From assembly GCF_039540405.1 (NCBI RefSeq), contig NZ_BAABEY010000005.1, positions 62,001-126,000 of the forward strand: a stretch of DNA of 64,000 nt, read 5' to 3'. The position numbers and the translations under genes are program-made. Positions 7,759-16,980 of this stretch are shown here, piece after piece. Every line of letters starts with the position of its first letter. The first letter of the stretch is position 1. The DNA comes from Ravibacter arvi (lineage in GTDB: Bacteria; Bacteroidota; Bacteroidia; Cytophagales; Spirosomataceae). A model generated the notes under the pieces. The model saw only the letters and a program-made list of their open reading frames with translations. It searched no databases and was not told the DNA's origin.

Positions 7759-10536
7759 ATGCATTCTCTATTTAAAAGCAGGTTTATTTCGATCGTTTCC
7801 CTCTTTTCTCTATTATCAACTGCCGCCATATTGATGTATTGTGCAGGCGGGAAGGAGCTGATCAAGGAAAATAATTTTGAGACCCTCCAATTGGGATCTT
7901 TCGTGGAAAAAGATTTTCCGTATATCTCTACTTCCATGGATGCAAGTAAACTGGGGGCCTCCTTTCCGAAAGACAATATTTCGGCGCGGACCCTGGCACT
8001 CAAGCTGGGCGACAGCAGCTATGTCTGTTTTGATACCGACCTGTTGCGGTGGACGGTGGCCTGGACCGGTGAATTCCTGCCCATGTACCTTATGCCCCAG
8101 GTATCTTATAAAGATTACTACAACAAGGGCAATAAAACGGCGCAAATAGCCGGCACCCCCAAATTGGCGACCGGGCTTTACCCCGGATGGACCGCAGGTG
8201 CTCCCGTTTTCAAGGACATCAGACCGGGTGTCGGCAAGCAGGATATTCCGGTCTGGGGACCGCTGGCAGCTAAGGACGGGCATTGGAACGGTGTGTATGT
8301 GTACCGCAACCAGGCGGTGCTGAGCTACCAGGTTAGTAATTCTCAGCTGTACGAAATGGTAACGGCGGCACCGTTTGCCGGGGAAAAAGGTTTTCAAAGA
8401 AATTTCAGAATCCAGCCCAACCAGGAAAATTTGTACCTGACCGCCGCGGAAGTAGCCGACGGCTCCGACGTGAAGATCTCCGATCGGATTTCCTATGTAT
8501 TTCACGGAAATAAAAAGGATTCCGTTACCGCTGTTGCCGTTATCGGACCGGGTGCGAAAACCAATATTGTAGACAAAAGATATCTCTCGGTTGAGGTTCC
8601 GTCAGCCGGAAGCAGCCGGGAAGTGGCTGTTTTGGTATGGAAAGGGCCGTTCTCAAAGCTGAAAGATTTCGAGGCAAAGGCAGCATCCGGAAAACCGGCT
8701 CCGTTTCCGGGCTTTCAGAAGGGAGGACCTGCTATCTGGAAAGGGTCGGTATTTACGCAAGGCAAGCTGGGAGCTGATTCCGAAGACTATGTAATTGACC
8801 AGGTAACGCTGCCCGTCCCCAACCCCTGGAAGAGAAACGTCCGCCTGGCGGACGTGGCATTCTGGCCGGACGGAAAGGCGGCAGGGGTCACTTTTTCCGG
8901 TGATGTATGGATCATTGAAGGAATCTCCGCCGATTTGAAAAAAGTAAAGTGGACCCGGTTTGCATCCGGCCTGCACGAATCGATGAGCATCGAGATCCGG
9001 CACAATGACGTGTACGTCTATGACCGGGACGGGATCACCAGGTTGGTCGATTTGAACAAAGACGGAATGGCCGACTACTACGAGAATTTCTCGAATGTAA
9101 TGGAGCAATCTCCCGAATCGAGGGAATGGGCCGGAAGTATGGCCCTGGGACCTGACGATTGCTTTTATATCTCGAAAGGCGGCGCACTTAACGCCGGCGA
9201 CGGGCCTACGCCTTTCGCGGCAAAGGGCTTTCGGACCGGTTCAATACAGTCAGGAAGCGTGCTGAAAGTGAGCAAAGACGGTAAGAGCGTGGAAGTACTC
9301 GCAACCGGGATGCGAGGTCCGTTTATCGGTATGAACCCCCAAACCGGTGTGCTCACTGCTTCCGATCAACAGGGGAACTTTGTCCCTTCAACGCCGTTGT
9401 TCCTGATCAAAAAAGGTCATTTTTATGGCGTTCCCGCCACCCGGCACGGAACGGGCTCCCGGGAGCCTGACAAGCCGCTTACCTGGATCCCGCACAACGT
9501 CGATCGCTCTGCGATTGCCCAGACCTGGATCACCAGCGACAAAATGGGACCATTGAACGGAGATCTTATCCACTTTTCTTTCGGGCGCCCGGGGCTGCTG
9601 CGGGTACTCTTCGATACTACCGGTGACGGAACCGTACAAGGTGGTGTAAGCTTTATTAAAGCCGCTTATACCGCGCCGACTTCAAAGGGTACCATCAACC
9701 CGAAAGACGGAATGTTATATATTTCGGGCTTTAACCTCTGGGGGTCAAGTGCCAATGGAATCAGCGCGCTCCAGCGCCTGCGGTATACAGGACTTCCCAG
9801 CTATCGCCCCAATAAATTTGAGGTGGGTACCCAGGGAGTGGTAATCCGTTTCGATTCGCCGCTTGACGAGAAGGCCGCAACTGAGGCCAGGAACTACCGC
9901 GTGAAGCGGTGGAACTACCTTCGAACCGAGGAATACGGCTCCGGGCATTACAAGCTGGACGGTACCCCCGGACAGGAAAGTCTCCCGGTTTTGAAGAGTT
10001 ACCTTTCTGCAGATAAAAAAGCGGTGTTCCTGTTGATCCCGGATGTCAGAGTGACAGAACAGATGGAGGTTTTGTACGATATAAGCGCCGCTGATGGCAG
10101 GGCCATGCAGGATGGTTTCTGGTTTACGCCCAAATCGGTGGAGCCGCTTTCTTTGAACGCTTATGGTTTTGGAACTGTTGATTTCGCCCTCCTGACGGAT
10201 AAAGCTGCCATTGCAAAAGCTGCCGAGCACCTGGTAGATGTAGTATCGGCAGAACACGGGAAAGCGATGTTTGAAAAGCTGGCTTGTGCCGGCTGCCATT
10301 CGACGGGAACACAGGTCGATGGTATGTACGGACCGCCTTTAAAAGGGATATTGGGCAAACGTCGCGAGTTTTCGGATGGTACCGCAAGTGTCGCGAATGA
10401 AAAATATCTCAAGGAGTCGATTCTCGACCCTCCCGTGAAGCGCGTGAAAAATTATAGCGGTGAAATGCCATCTTATGTGGGTGTTGTTTCGGATAGTGAT
10501 ATTGAATCTATAATTTTGTACATCAAATCACTATAA
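7759..10536 (+). CDS. Secreted multidomain protein with DUF6797 and C-terminal cytochrome c
   Basis: A 925-residue exported protein. A hydrophobic signal (FISIVSLFSLLSTAAILMYC) is followed by a possible lipid-attachment cysteine near residue 28. Residues about 45-330 match DUF6797 (NISARTLALKLGDSSYVCFD, TDLLRWTVAWTGEFL). A central beta-propeller-like dehydrogenase region (about 345-680) is of the kind seen in L-sorbosone dehydrogenase relatives, and a short domain leads to a monoheme cytochrome c with CAGCH (about 842-846) and a likely axial methionine in GEMPSYVG (about 902). It probably oxidises a carbohydrate or its breakdown product outside the cytoplasm and passes electrons to heme (inference). 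A DUF5916 gene follows after 12 bp, most likely in the same transcript. Similar proteins are common in Planctomycetota and Bacteroidota. Confidence 0.8.
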   Translation: MHSLFKSRFISIVSLFSLLSTAAILMYCAGGKELIKENNFETLQLGSFVEKDFPYISTSMDASKLGASFPKDNISARTLALKLGDSSYVCFDTDLLRWTVAWTGEFLPMYLMPQVSYKDYYNKGNKTAQIAGTPKLATGLYPGWTAGAPVFKDIRPGVGKQDIPVWGPLAAKDGHWNGVYVYRNQAVLSYQVSNSQLYEMVTAAPFAGEKGFQRNFRIQPNQENLYLTAAEVADGSDVKISDRISYVFHGNKKDSVTAVAVIGPGAKTNIVDKRYLSVEVPSAGSSREVAVLVWKGPFSKLKDFEAKAASGKPAPFPGFQKGGPAIWKGSVFTQGKLGADSEDYVIDQVTLPVPNPWKRNVRLADVAFWPDGKAAGVTFSGDVWIIEGISADLKKVKWTRFASGLHESMSIEIRHNDVYVYDRDGITRLVDLNKDGMADYYENFSNVMEQSPESREWAGSMALGPDDCFYISKGGALNAGDGPTPFAAKGFRTGSIQSGSVLKVSKDGKSVEVLATGMRGPFIGMNPQTGVLTASDQQGNFVPSTPLFLIKKGHFYGVPATRHGTGSREPDKPLTWIPHNVDRSAIAQTWITSDKMGPLNGDLIHFSFGRPGLLRVLFDTTGDGTVQGGVSFIKAAYTAPTSKGTINPKDGMLYISGFNLWGSSANGISALQRLRYTGLPSYRPNKFEVGTQGVVIRFDSPLDEKAATEARNYRVKRWNYLRTEEYGSGHYKLDGTPGQESLPVLKSYLSADKKAVFLLIPDVRVTEQMEVLYDISAADGRAMQDGFWFTPKSVEPLSLNAYGFGTVDFALLTDKAAIAKAAEHLVDVVSAEHGKAMFEKLACAGCHSTGTQVDGMYGPPLKGILGKRREFSDGTASVANEKYLKESILDPPVKRVKNYSGEMPSYVGVVSDSDIESIILYIKSL

Positions 10537-10548
10537 CTAAACCCTGTA

Positions 10549-12780
10549 ATGGTTGGAAAGCGCTCGCTTTCAATTGGGGCAAAGCGGCTGGTGGCCGCTT
10601 TTGTCTTAGCTGGAGTTTTCAGTACCCTCGCCTTGGCGCAAAAGCCCAATGCAAAATACCGGTACCATATTTTCAAAGCAACGTCTCCTATTCAGATAGA
10701 CGGTGTCGGCAATGACCCGGCCTGGTCCACGACCGAGATCGCATCAGATTTCTTTATGATGCAGCCGATGGATACAAGCTTTGCGAATGCCAAGACGGAT
10801 GTGCGCCTCGCATACGACGAACATAACCTGTATATCCTGGTAGAAAACCACAAACCCGTCAAAGGGAGCCTTGTGGTAGAGTCATTGAAACGTGACTTCA
10901 GCTTCAACAAAAACGACAACTTCCTGTTATTCATGGATCCCTATGACGACCGGACTAACGGTTTTTCATTCGGGTCGAATGCGGCCGGAGCTCCGTGGGA
11001 CGGGCAACAGGTGGATGGCGGTACGGTTGACCTTAACTGGGAAAACCGATGGTACAGCGCAGTGAAGAACGACGACGAAAAATGGGTGTGGGAAGCCGCG
11101 ATACCGTTTAAAAGCATACGTTACAAAGACGGGCTGATGGAGTGGGGGATCAATTTCAGCAGATTGGACCTGACCATATCCGAAAAGTCGTCCTGGGCGC
11201 CGGTCCCGAGGCAGTTCGCTTCGGCCAACCTGGCATATACCGGGGTACTGGTCTGGGACCGGCCGCCTCCCAAACAGGGTCTGAATATTTCGGTCATTCC
11301 TTATGCCGCGGGCCGGATCCAGAAAAATTACCAGAAGGAAACGCCCTGGAAGCGAACCGGCGATATTGGTGGTGACGTGAAAATCGGCATTACACCCTCG
11401 CTGAATCTTGACCTGACTGTTAACCCGGATTTTTCGCAGGTAGATGTCGACGTGCAGCAAACCAATCTTGACAGGTTCGAGCTGTTTTTCCCGGAACGGA
11501 GGCAGTTTTTCCTTGAGAATGCGGACATATTTGCCAATTTCGGGTACGCCAACCTGCGTCCTTTTTTCTCGCGGCGCATCGGCTTGGGGATGCCCATACA
11601 ATTCGGTGCCAGGCTAAGCGGCAAGATTGATAAAAACTGGCGGATTGGCGTGCTGGATACGCAAACCTCCGCCCAGGATTCGACCCCTGTCACCAACTAC
11701 GGCGTGGTGGCGGTTCAGCGCCGGGTTTTCGCCCGCTCGAATGTCCGTTTGATGATGGTCAACAAACAGGCCATAAACTACCAGGATACCCTACACCGTT
11801 ACACCGGCAGGTATAACCGGAATTTCGGCGCCGAATTTAACCTTGCTTCAGCCAATAACCTGTGGACCGGGAAGTTGATGGCCTTCAAATCGGTGAGTGC
11901 CAATACGCCGGAAGTCCCGGGCCAGTCGGGCGGTAAACTGCCGAAAGGCTGGGTGCATGCCGCCGATCTTTCCTACAACAAGGCAAACTTTTTCTGGCAG
12001 TGGCAGCATGAACTCATGGGCGAGGGCTACAATGCGGAAGTAGGCTACACTCCAAACGCCCTGCGTGGGCAATATGCCAAAATCAACCCGAGCATCGGCT
12101 ACCTGTTTTTCGTCAAGTCCCGGTTGCTGATCAGTCATGGGCCCAAGCTGATACAGCAGGCATATTGGGACAAAGATTTCAAAAATTCGGATAACGATCT
12201 CACGCTGCAATATCATTTCAATTTAAGGAACCGTGCCACGGCCATGTTTTGGGGCGGAAGTACGTTTATCCGCCTGCTGTCTCCTTTTGATCCGTCCAAT
12301 TCGGGAAGGACTCCGCTTCCTGCAGGAAGCAGGCACAGTTGGAAAGCGGCCGGGTTTGAGTATGTTTCCGAACCGCAGCGCCCGCTTACGTATTCACTGC
12401 TGGGAAGATTTGGCGGATACTATGAAAACGGGAATTATACGCGGCTGAAGGCAGATCTGGGCGGCCGTGTACAACCTTACCTGGCTACCTTGCTCAGCGC
12501 CACCTATACGCAAATCAGGTTGCCCCATATCGGCGAAGAAGTGAAATACTGGCTCGTTGGGCCGCGTATTGATGTAACGTTCACCAATACCCTGTTTCTT
12601 ACTACCTTTTTGCAATATAACAGCCAGATGGACAACGTAAACCTTAATACAAGGTTTCAGTGGCGATTCAAGCCCGCTTCAGATTTCTTCCTGGTTTACA
12701 CAGACAATTACCTGCCGGAAAACTTCCGGGTCAAAAACCGCGCGCTGGTACTGAAATGTACGTATTGGCTGAATATGTAG
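10549..12780 (+). CDS. DUF5916 protein with N-terminal CBM9-like domain
   Basis: A 743-residue exported protein with a signal peptide (LVAAFVLAGVFSTLALAQ). Residues about 40-220 form a carbohydrate-binding family 9-like sandwich (IQIDGVGNDPAWSTTEIASD, VRLAYDEHNLYILVE, WEAAIPFKSIRY). The remaining 500 residues match DUF5916, with RFELFFPERRQFFLENADIF and a run of amphipathic strands ending KNRALVLKCTYWLNM, which suggests an outer membrane beta-barrel. It begins 12 bp after the cytochrome gene and is probably co-transcribed. A reasonable inference is that it anchors or partners the cytochrome protein at the outer membrane, but no biochemical role is known for the family. Confidence 0.8.
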   Translation: MVGKRSLSIGAKRLVAAFVLAGVFSTLALAQKPNAKYRYHIFKATSPIQIDGVGNDPAWSTTEIASDFFMMQPMDTSFANAKTDVRLAYDEHNLYILVENHKPVKGSLVVESLKRDFSFNKNDNFLLFMDPYDDRTNGFSFGSNAAGAPWDGQQVDGGTVDLNWENRWYSAVKNDDEKWVWEAAIPFKSIRYKDGLMEWGINFSRLDLTISEKSSWAPVPRQFASANLAYTGVLVWDRPPPKQGLNISVIPYAAGRIQKNYQKETPWKRTGDIGGDVKIGITPSLNLDLTVNPDFSQVDVDVQQTNLDRFELFFPERRQFFLENADIFANFGYANLRPFFSRRIGLGMPIQFGARLSGKIDKNWRIGVLDTQTSAQDSTPVTNYGVVAVQRRVFARSNVRLMMVNKQAINYQDTLHRYTGRYNRNFGAEFNLASANNLWTGKLMAFKSVSANTPEVPGQSGGKLPKGWVHAADLSYNKANFFWQWQHELMGEGYNAEVGYTPNALRGQYAKINPSIGYLFFVKSRLLISHGPKLIQQAYWDKDFKNSDNDLTLQYHFNLRNRATAMFWGGSTFIRLLSPFDPSNSGRTPLPAGSRHSWKAAGFEYVSEPQRPLTYSLLGRFGGYYENGNYTRLKADLGGRVQPYLATLLSATYTQIRLPHIGEEVKYWLVGPRIDVTFTNTLFLTTFLQYNSQMDNVNLNTRFQWRFKPASDFFLVYTDNYLPENFRVKNRALVLKCTYWLNM

Positions 12781-12782
12781 GA

Positions 12783-12954
12783 AGGTGTGAGGTGTGAGGG
12801 GTGTGCTCTCCTCCGTTCTTTAACCGCTCCCGAAAAAGCAAAGAGCGATGAGAAAGCTATCTCATCGCTCTTTGCCGTCGCCCGGCTCCACCTCACACCT
12901 CACACCTCAAACCTTGCACCTCATACCTCACCCCTCATACCCCACCCCTCACAT
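12783..12954. repeat. Inverted CTCAYAC heptamer array with internal terminator (locus B)
   Basis: The left arm (12783-12805) has GGTGTGA-type units. The right arm has nine consecutive 7-bp units from 12892 to 12954 (CTCACAC x2, CTCAAAC, CTTGCAC, CTCATAC, CTCACCC, CTCATAC, CCCACCC, CTCACAT). The final unit runs into the ECF sigma gene: its TCA at 12949-12951 is that gene's TGA stop and the following CAT encodes its last methionine. The two arms enclose a perfect hairpin (12838-12875). Confidence 0.85.
12838..12875. terminator. Bidirectional intrinsic terminator
   Basis: A perfect 16-bp inverted repeat (12838-12853 with 12860-12875) around a 6-base loop. It lies between the convergent DUF5916 gene and the ECF sigma gene, and the outer stem is A/T rich, which could serve as the U-tract in either direction. 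Confidence 0.75.
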
Positions 12955-13530
12955 CGTAATCTTATCCAGCGACATATGCCTTTTCATGTTGGTTAGTGCC
13001 CCGAATACGAGATTGTATACTGACTGAATATTGATTTTCATCAGCTCGGCGATTTCATGGTTGCTCATGTTCATGTAGAACTTGAGATAAATAGCCTCGC
13101 GCTGGCGTTTCGGGAGCCTTTCAAGCGCGGTGCTGAGGTACTGACTGGTGGTATCGTATTCTTCGTCGGAAATTACTTCCGATTCATGCGAAGGCGTATT
13201 GATTTGCCAGTACTCTACCGGAATATCTTCATTGCTGGTGTTTTTCTGAAAGGCGTTGATGTGCCTGACAAGCTTTCTTTTGATAGAAGCCATCAGATAG
13301 AACCGCACCGACGTGGTGTCGCCGATGGTAGATTTATTACGCCACAACTCTACAAAGAGGTCGTGAATGCAATCTTTAATGAGGGGTTTGTCCAGCGTAA
13401 ATTGAGAACAGTACTGATATAAGATGTGAACATAAGACTGGTAGAGGTTCGAAAACGCATTTTCATCGCCCTTTCTGAATTGATTCCAAAATTCCAGCTC
13501 TTCTTCTTGCTTGTAGCGTACATGTGCCAT
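12949..13530 (-). CDS. RNA polymerase ECF-type sigma-70 factor
   Basis: A 193-residue sigma factor. Region 2 is about residues 15-85 (FSNLYQSYVHILYQYCSQF, then LIKDCIHDLFVELWRN). Region 4 is about 125-185 (LERLPKRQREAIYLKFYMNM, then SNHEIAELMKINIQSVYNLV), a helix-turn-helix reading the -35 element. No anti-sigma factor (FecR-like) or SusCD pair is adjacent, so it is an orphan; orphan Bacteroidota ECFs of this size are common. The last residue and the stop codon lie inside a CTCAYAC array. The upstream region has TATCTTTA (13580s, coding strand), one base from a -7 consensus. Confidence 0.9.
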   Translation of the reverse strand: MAHVRYKQEEELEFWNQFRKGDENAFSNLYQSYVHILYQYCSQFTLDKPLIKDCIHDLFVELWRNKSTIGDTTSVRFYLMASIKRKLVRHINAFQKNTSNEDIPVEYWQINTPSHESEVISDEEYDTTSQYLSTALERLPKRQREAIYLKFYMNMSNHEIAELMKINIQSVYNLVFGALTNMKRHMSLDKITM

Positions 13531-13949
13531 TATAACGGTAAGGATTTAGGATTTAGGAGTAAGCACATAATAGTCATACTTACACTTGTAAAGATATCTA
13601 ATTATTTATTTAATTTAAAAATTAATTATTCATTTTCTTGGGAAAGTACTATTGGTAAATTACCCTCTTTTCCCTCGGTTTAATAGAGTAATCATTGTAT
13701 CATCCCTCTGAACGGCCGAATTGCCGCCAAATATTTGTCTTTGGGCTTCATTTGTGCTTCACCGCAAAAATTGGGATCTACTCTTCTTTTTTCGATTTTC
13801 TTATTTTGTTTACAAAATTTCCGGGAGAAAAGGATTGCTAAATACCTGGAAACGGTTGACAGACATAGGCGTTCACCGGCGCTGATTGCCCGAATGGTGC
13901 ATATGTATTATATTTAAACCCTTTTTGCGTTCCACCGGTCCCAAACTTC
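13531..13949. other. AT-rich intergenic region, 419 bp
   Basis: It separates the divergent ECF sigma and SNF2 genes. Bases 13560-13660 are strongly A/T rich and should hold the sigma gene promoter. The rest has no recognised hairpin, RNA gene or convincing short ORF; a 60-codon frame at 13735-13917 has no recognisable motif or RBS. Confidence 0.5.
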
Positions 13950-16883
13950 ATGAATGTTTCGCCCGAAAAGCCTTTTCAACTAATTTTTTCACTTTACCAG
14001 TTTGAAAACCTGGGGTATCTGTTCCAGTCATATGTGGTACAACTGGATGCCGCCGGGCAACCCTCGCTTTTGTCCCAGCATGTGTCCTCAAAAAACATAC
14101 GGGAATTCGCAAGGATATTGGATGAAGATGATTATGAGCTGGTCAGGCTGATTGACTCTTATCAGCGCGACGTTCTGCTGAAGAAGTTCAACACGAAAAA
14201 ACTGCCGGCCGTAGACTTTTTTACCAAGTTGCTGGATCCCGACAAGGGAGATGCCCAAACCCGTGAATTGCTTACCGATTACCTGGAGCGTATCAATGAT
14301 AAAATTTTGGAGAAATCGGCGCGGAAGCACCTTTACATTTCAGGAAAAGATGGCGACGTAGCTTGGAAAAAGATGGAGCGGATGCCGGAGACCGCCACTG
14401 TACGGTTCCATCTTTTTAGAAATGAAACCAATACCCACTATTTCCCCACGCTGCGGTACCGGGGCGAAAAACTTGAGTTCCAGTACCAGGATGCGCTGCT
14501 GATATGCCAGACACCTGCGTGGTTGCTCGTGAATGAAAAACTATACCATTTTGAGGGTAACCTTGACGGTAAAAAGTTAAAACCGTTTCTGAATAAAAAG
14601 TTTATCCCCATCCCGCGTGAGATGGAAGAGAAATACCTGCAGCGCTTCATTCTGCCGCTGCTGGCGTCGCACGACGTGGTTGCGAAAGGGTATGAAATAA
14701 GTACTGAAGCCTACCCGGCACGGCCGGTGCTCATGCTGGTGGAAGGAAGCGGCGGGGCTCAGCAAGACCTTTTCGGAAATGTCTCAGCCGTGGATACCAC
14801 CGTTGAAGCAGATATGAATGTGGTGTTGTCGTTCCGCTACGGTGCGTACACCTTCCGGCCTGATAATTTTGCCTCACCCTGGCATGTGAGCCTCGACAAA
14901 AGCGAGTCGAGCTATGTATTGCACAAGGTACGAAGGGACCTGGAGCTGGAAAAGGAGGTACTCCGAAAACTGGCGGATTGGGGATTGAATATCGGCTGGG
15001 GAAAGGCCGGGTTTTCGAAGGGCTACCTGTTCGGGTGGCTGCGTGAGAAGCGCGAGGCCCTGGACCGGGCTGGAATAGAGGTAGTGCAGAGCAAGGAAAA
15101 CCGGCACACGTATTACCTGGGCCAGTCGTCGATGAAGGTGACTATCACCGATAGTGAAGACCAGGATTGGTTCGATGTCAGGATAACGGTCACATTCGGC
15201 GAATACGAAATCCCGTTTGTAAAGTTGAAAAAGAATATCCTCCAGCAGAAGAAGGAGTTCGTTCTTCCAAATGGTGAAATTGCCATTATCCCGGAAAGCT
15301 GGTTTGCCGACTATTCAGAATTGATCCAGCTCGTTGAACCGGACGGGCAATCAGGGATTCGTCTCCGCAAACACCATATTTCGCTTATAGATTCCCTGGG
15401 CAGGAACAGCCTGGCTTCGGTGGTGATGAGCAGGCGCCTGCAAAAGCTGAAAGACTTTGAAGAAATATCGTCTTACGAGCTGCCAAAGAGCTTTAACGGC
15501 GAACTACGCCCTTACCAGAAGTCGGGGTATGACTGGCTCAGGTTTTTGAATGAATACCAGCTGGGTGGATGCCTGGCCGACGATATGGGGCTAGGGAAGA
15601 CGATTCAGACGCTCGCTCTCCTGTTGTCCCAGAAGGAGAATAAAGCTGAAAATCCTTCGCTGCTGATTATGCCGGTTTCGCTTTTATATAACTGGGCCAG
15701 CGAAGCGGAGAAGTTTACACCGGCGCTGCGTATCCTGCTCTATACGGGCACGGGCCGGGACAAAGATACCACGCGGTTTGAGAACTACGACCTTGTGCTG
15801 ACTTCCTACGGCATTGTACGCCTGGATATTGAAACTCTGAAAATGTTCAGGTTTAACTATGTAATTCTGGATGAGTCGCAGGCGATCAAGAATCCTTCCT
15901 CCATTACTACGCAGGCGGTCATGGAGCTCCAATCACGGCACCGGCTGATTTTATCGGGGACACCGCTGGAAAACAGCGCGATGGATCTCTGGTCGCAAAT
16001 GACGTTTATCAACCCCGGACTACTCGGGAGCAAGTCCTTTTTCCAGAAGACGTATCTGGTTCCGATTGAGAAAAATAATGACGAGCAAGCTACGCAACGG
16101 CTCTATGCGGCTATAAAGCCTTTCTTTTTGCGTCGTCATAAATCACAGGTAGCAAAATTTCTTCCCGAAAAAACAGAAAGCATTCACTATACGACGATGA
16201 CGGAAGACCAGGCTGAGATTTATGAAAAAACAAAGAGTGGGTTCAGGAATATGATCCTTCAGCAACTTGATAGTGAAGGTATTTCCAAGTCTCAGATTAT
16301 GATTTTACAGGGACTTAGCCAATTGCGTCAACTGGCCAATCACCCGCGGATGGTGGATCCGGAATATGCCGGGGAGTCGGGCAAGTTCAGAGATGTATTC
16401 CATAAAGTGGAAACTGCTTTGGCTGAAAATCACAAAATACTGATATTCAGCTCTTTTGTTAAACACTTGGATATTTTTAAGAAAAAATTTGAGCACATGG
16501 GCCTCCCGTTTGCCTACCTGGACGGTAGTACGGTGAAGAGGACAGAAGAAGTGGCTCGTTTCCAGGAAGACCCCGATGTTCGCGTATTTCTGATCTCGAT
16601 AAAAGCCGGGGGAGTCGGCCTGAACCTGACCGCAGCCGAGTACGTTTTTATACTCGATCCCTGGTGGAACCCGGCCATTGAAGCGCAGGCGATTGACCGC
16701 GCTCACCGGATAGGCCAGGACAAATCAGTGTTTATTTACAAGTTCATTACCAAAAATACGGTTGAAGAAAAGATCCTTGTTCTTCAAAACAAAAAGAAGG
16801 CGCTCGCTAGCGAACTAATTACCACTGAAGAGGGGTTTGTTAAGTCACTGACCAGGGAAGATGTCATGGCGTTAATCGATTAG
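13950..16883 (+). CDS. SNF2/RapA-family DNA-dependent ATPase
   Basis: A 977-residue Swi2/Snf2 protein. The N-terminal half (about 1-510) has no motif I can name. The helicase core starts at YQKSGYDWLRFL with Walker A DDMGLGKT (about residue 544), a DEAH-box variant DESQAIKN (about 641), the SAT-like LSGTPLENS, and the C-terminal lobe with GGVGLNLTAAEYVF and AIDRAHRIGQ (about 915). Such proteins translocate on double-stranded DNA and remodel protein-DNA complexes; bacterial members include RapA (RNA polymerase recycling) and many uncharacterised ones. It stands alone, with no restriction or defence partner next to it, so a housekeeping role is more likely than a DISARM-like one. Confidence 0.9.
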   Translation: MNVSPEKPFQLIFSLYQFENLGYLFQSYVVQLDAAGQPSLLSQHVSSKNIREFARILDEDDYELVRLIDSYQRDVLLKKFNTKKLPAVDFFTKLLDPDKGDAQTRELLTDYLERINDKILEKSARKHLYISGKDGDVAWKKMERMPETATVRFHLFRNETNTHYFPTLRYRGEKLEFQYQDALLICQTPAWLLVNEKLYHFEGNLDGKKLKPFLNKKFIPIPREMEEKYLQRFILPLLASHDVVAKGYEISTEAYPARPVLMLVEGSGGAQQDLFGNVSAVDTTVEADMNVVLSFRYGAYTFRPDNFASPWHVSLDKSESSYVLHKVRRDLELEKEVLRKLADWGLNIGWGKAGFSKGYLFGWLREKREALDRAGIEVVQSKENRHTYYLGQSSMKVTITDSEDQDWFDVRITVTFGEYEIPFVKLKKNILQQKKEFVLPNGEIAIIPESWFADYSELIQLVEPDGQSGIRLRKHHISLIDSLGRNSLASVVMSRRLQKLKDFEEISSYELPKSFNGELRPYQKSGYDWLRFLNEYQLGGCLADDMGLGKTIQTLALLLSQKENKAENPSLLIMPVSLLYNWASEAEKFTPALRILLYTGTGRDKDTTRFENYDLVLTSYGIVRLDIETLKMFRFNYVILDESQAIKNPSSITTQAVMELQSRHRLILSGTPLENSAMDLWSQMTFINPGLLGSKSFFQKTYLVPIEKNNDEQATQRLYAAIKPFFLRRHKSQVAKFLPEKTESIHYTTMTEDQAEIYEKTKSGFRNMILQQLDSEGISKSQIMILQGLSQLRQLANHPRMVDPEYAGESGKFRDVFHKVETALAENHKILIFSSFVKHLDIFKKKFEHMGLPFAYLDGSTVKRTEEVARFQEDPDVRVFLISIKAGGVGLNLTAAEYVFILDPWWNPAIEAQAIDRAHRIGQDKSVFIYKFITKNTVEEKILVLQNKKKALASELITTEEGFVKSLTREDVMALID

Positions 16884-16928
16884 GAACCGGAGCAGAAAGC
16901 CCGACAGTAAAAACAGAATTAGCATTAG

Positions 16929-16965
16929 GCCTTGAGCGATGAGGTACAAGCCCGCCCCTCAAGGC
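16929..16965. terminator. Hairpin after the SNF2 gene
   Basis: GCCTTGAG at 16929-16936 pairs perfectly with CTCAAGGC at 16958-16965. It lies 45 bp after the SNF2 stop and 15 bp before gldC. There is no U-run, so termination is unsure. The sequence also resembles a degenerate piece of the CTCAYAC repeat family. Confidence 0.4.
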
Positions 16966-16980
16966 TCAAACCTTTGAAAT

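Noticed and set aside
13735..13917. A 60-codon frame between the ECF sigma and SNF2 genes
   Set aside because: No RBS, promoter, domain or signal peptide could be seen; composition is that of non-coding DNA.
13950..16883. SNF2 protein as part of a DISARM- or BREX-like defence island
   Set aside because: No methyltransferase, phospholipase D, DUF1998 or other defence gene lies next to it; neighbours are gldC and ispG.
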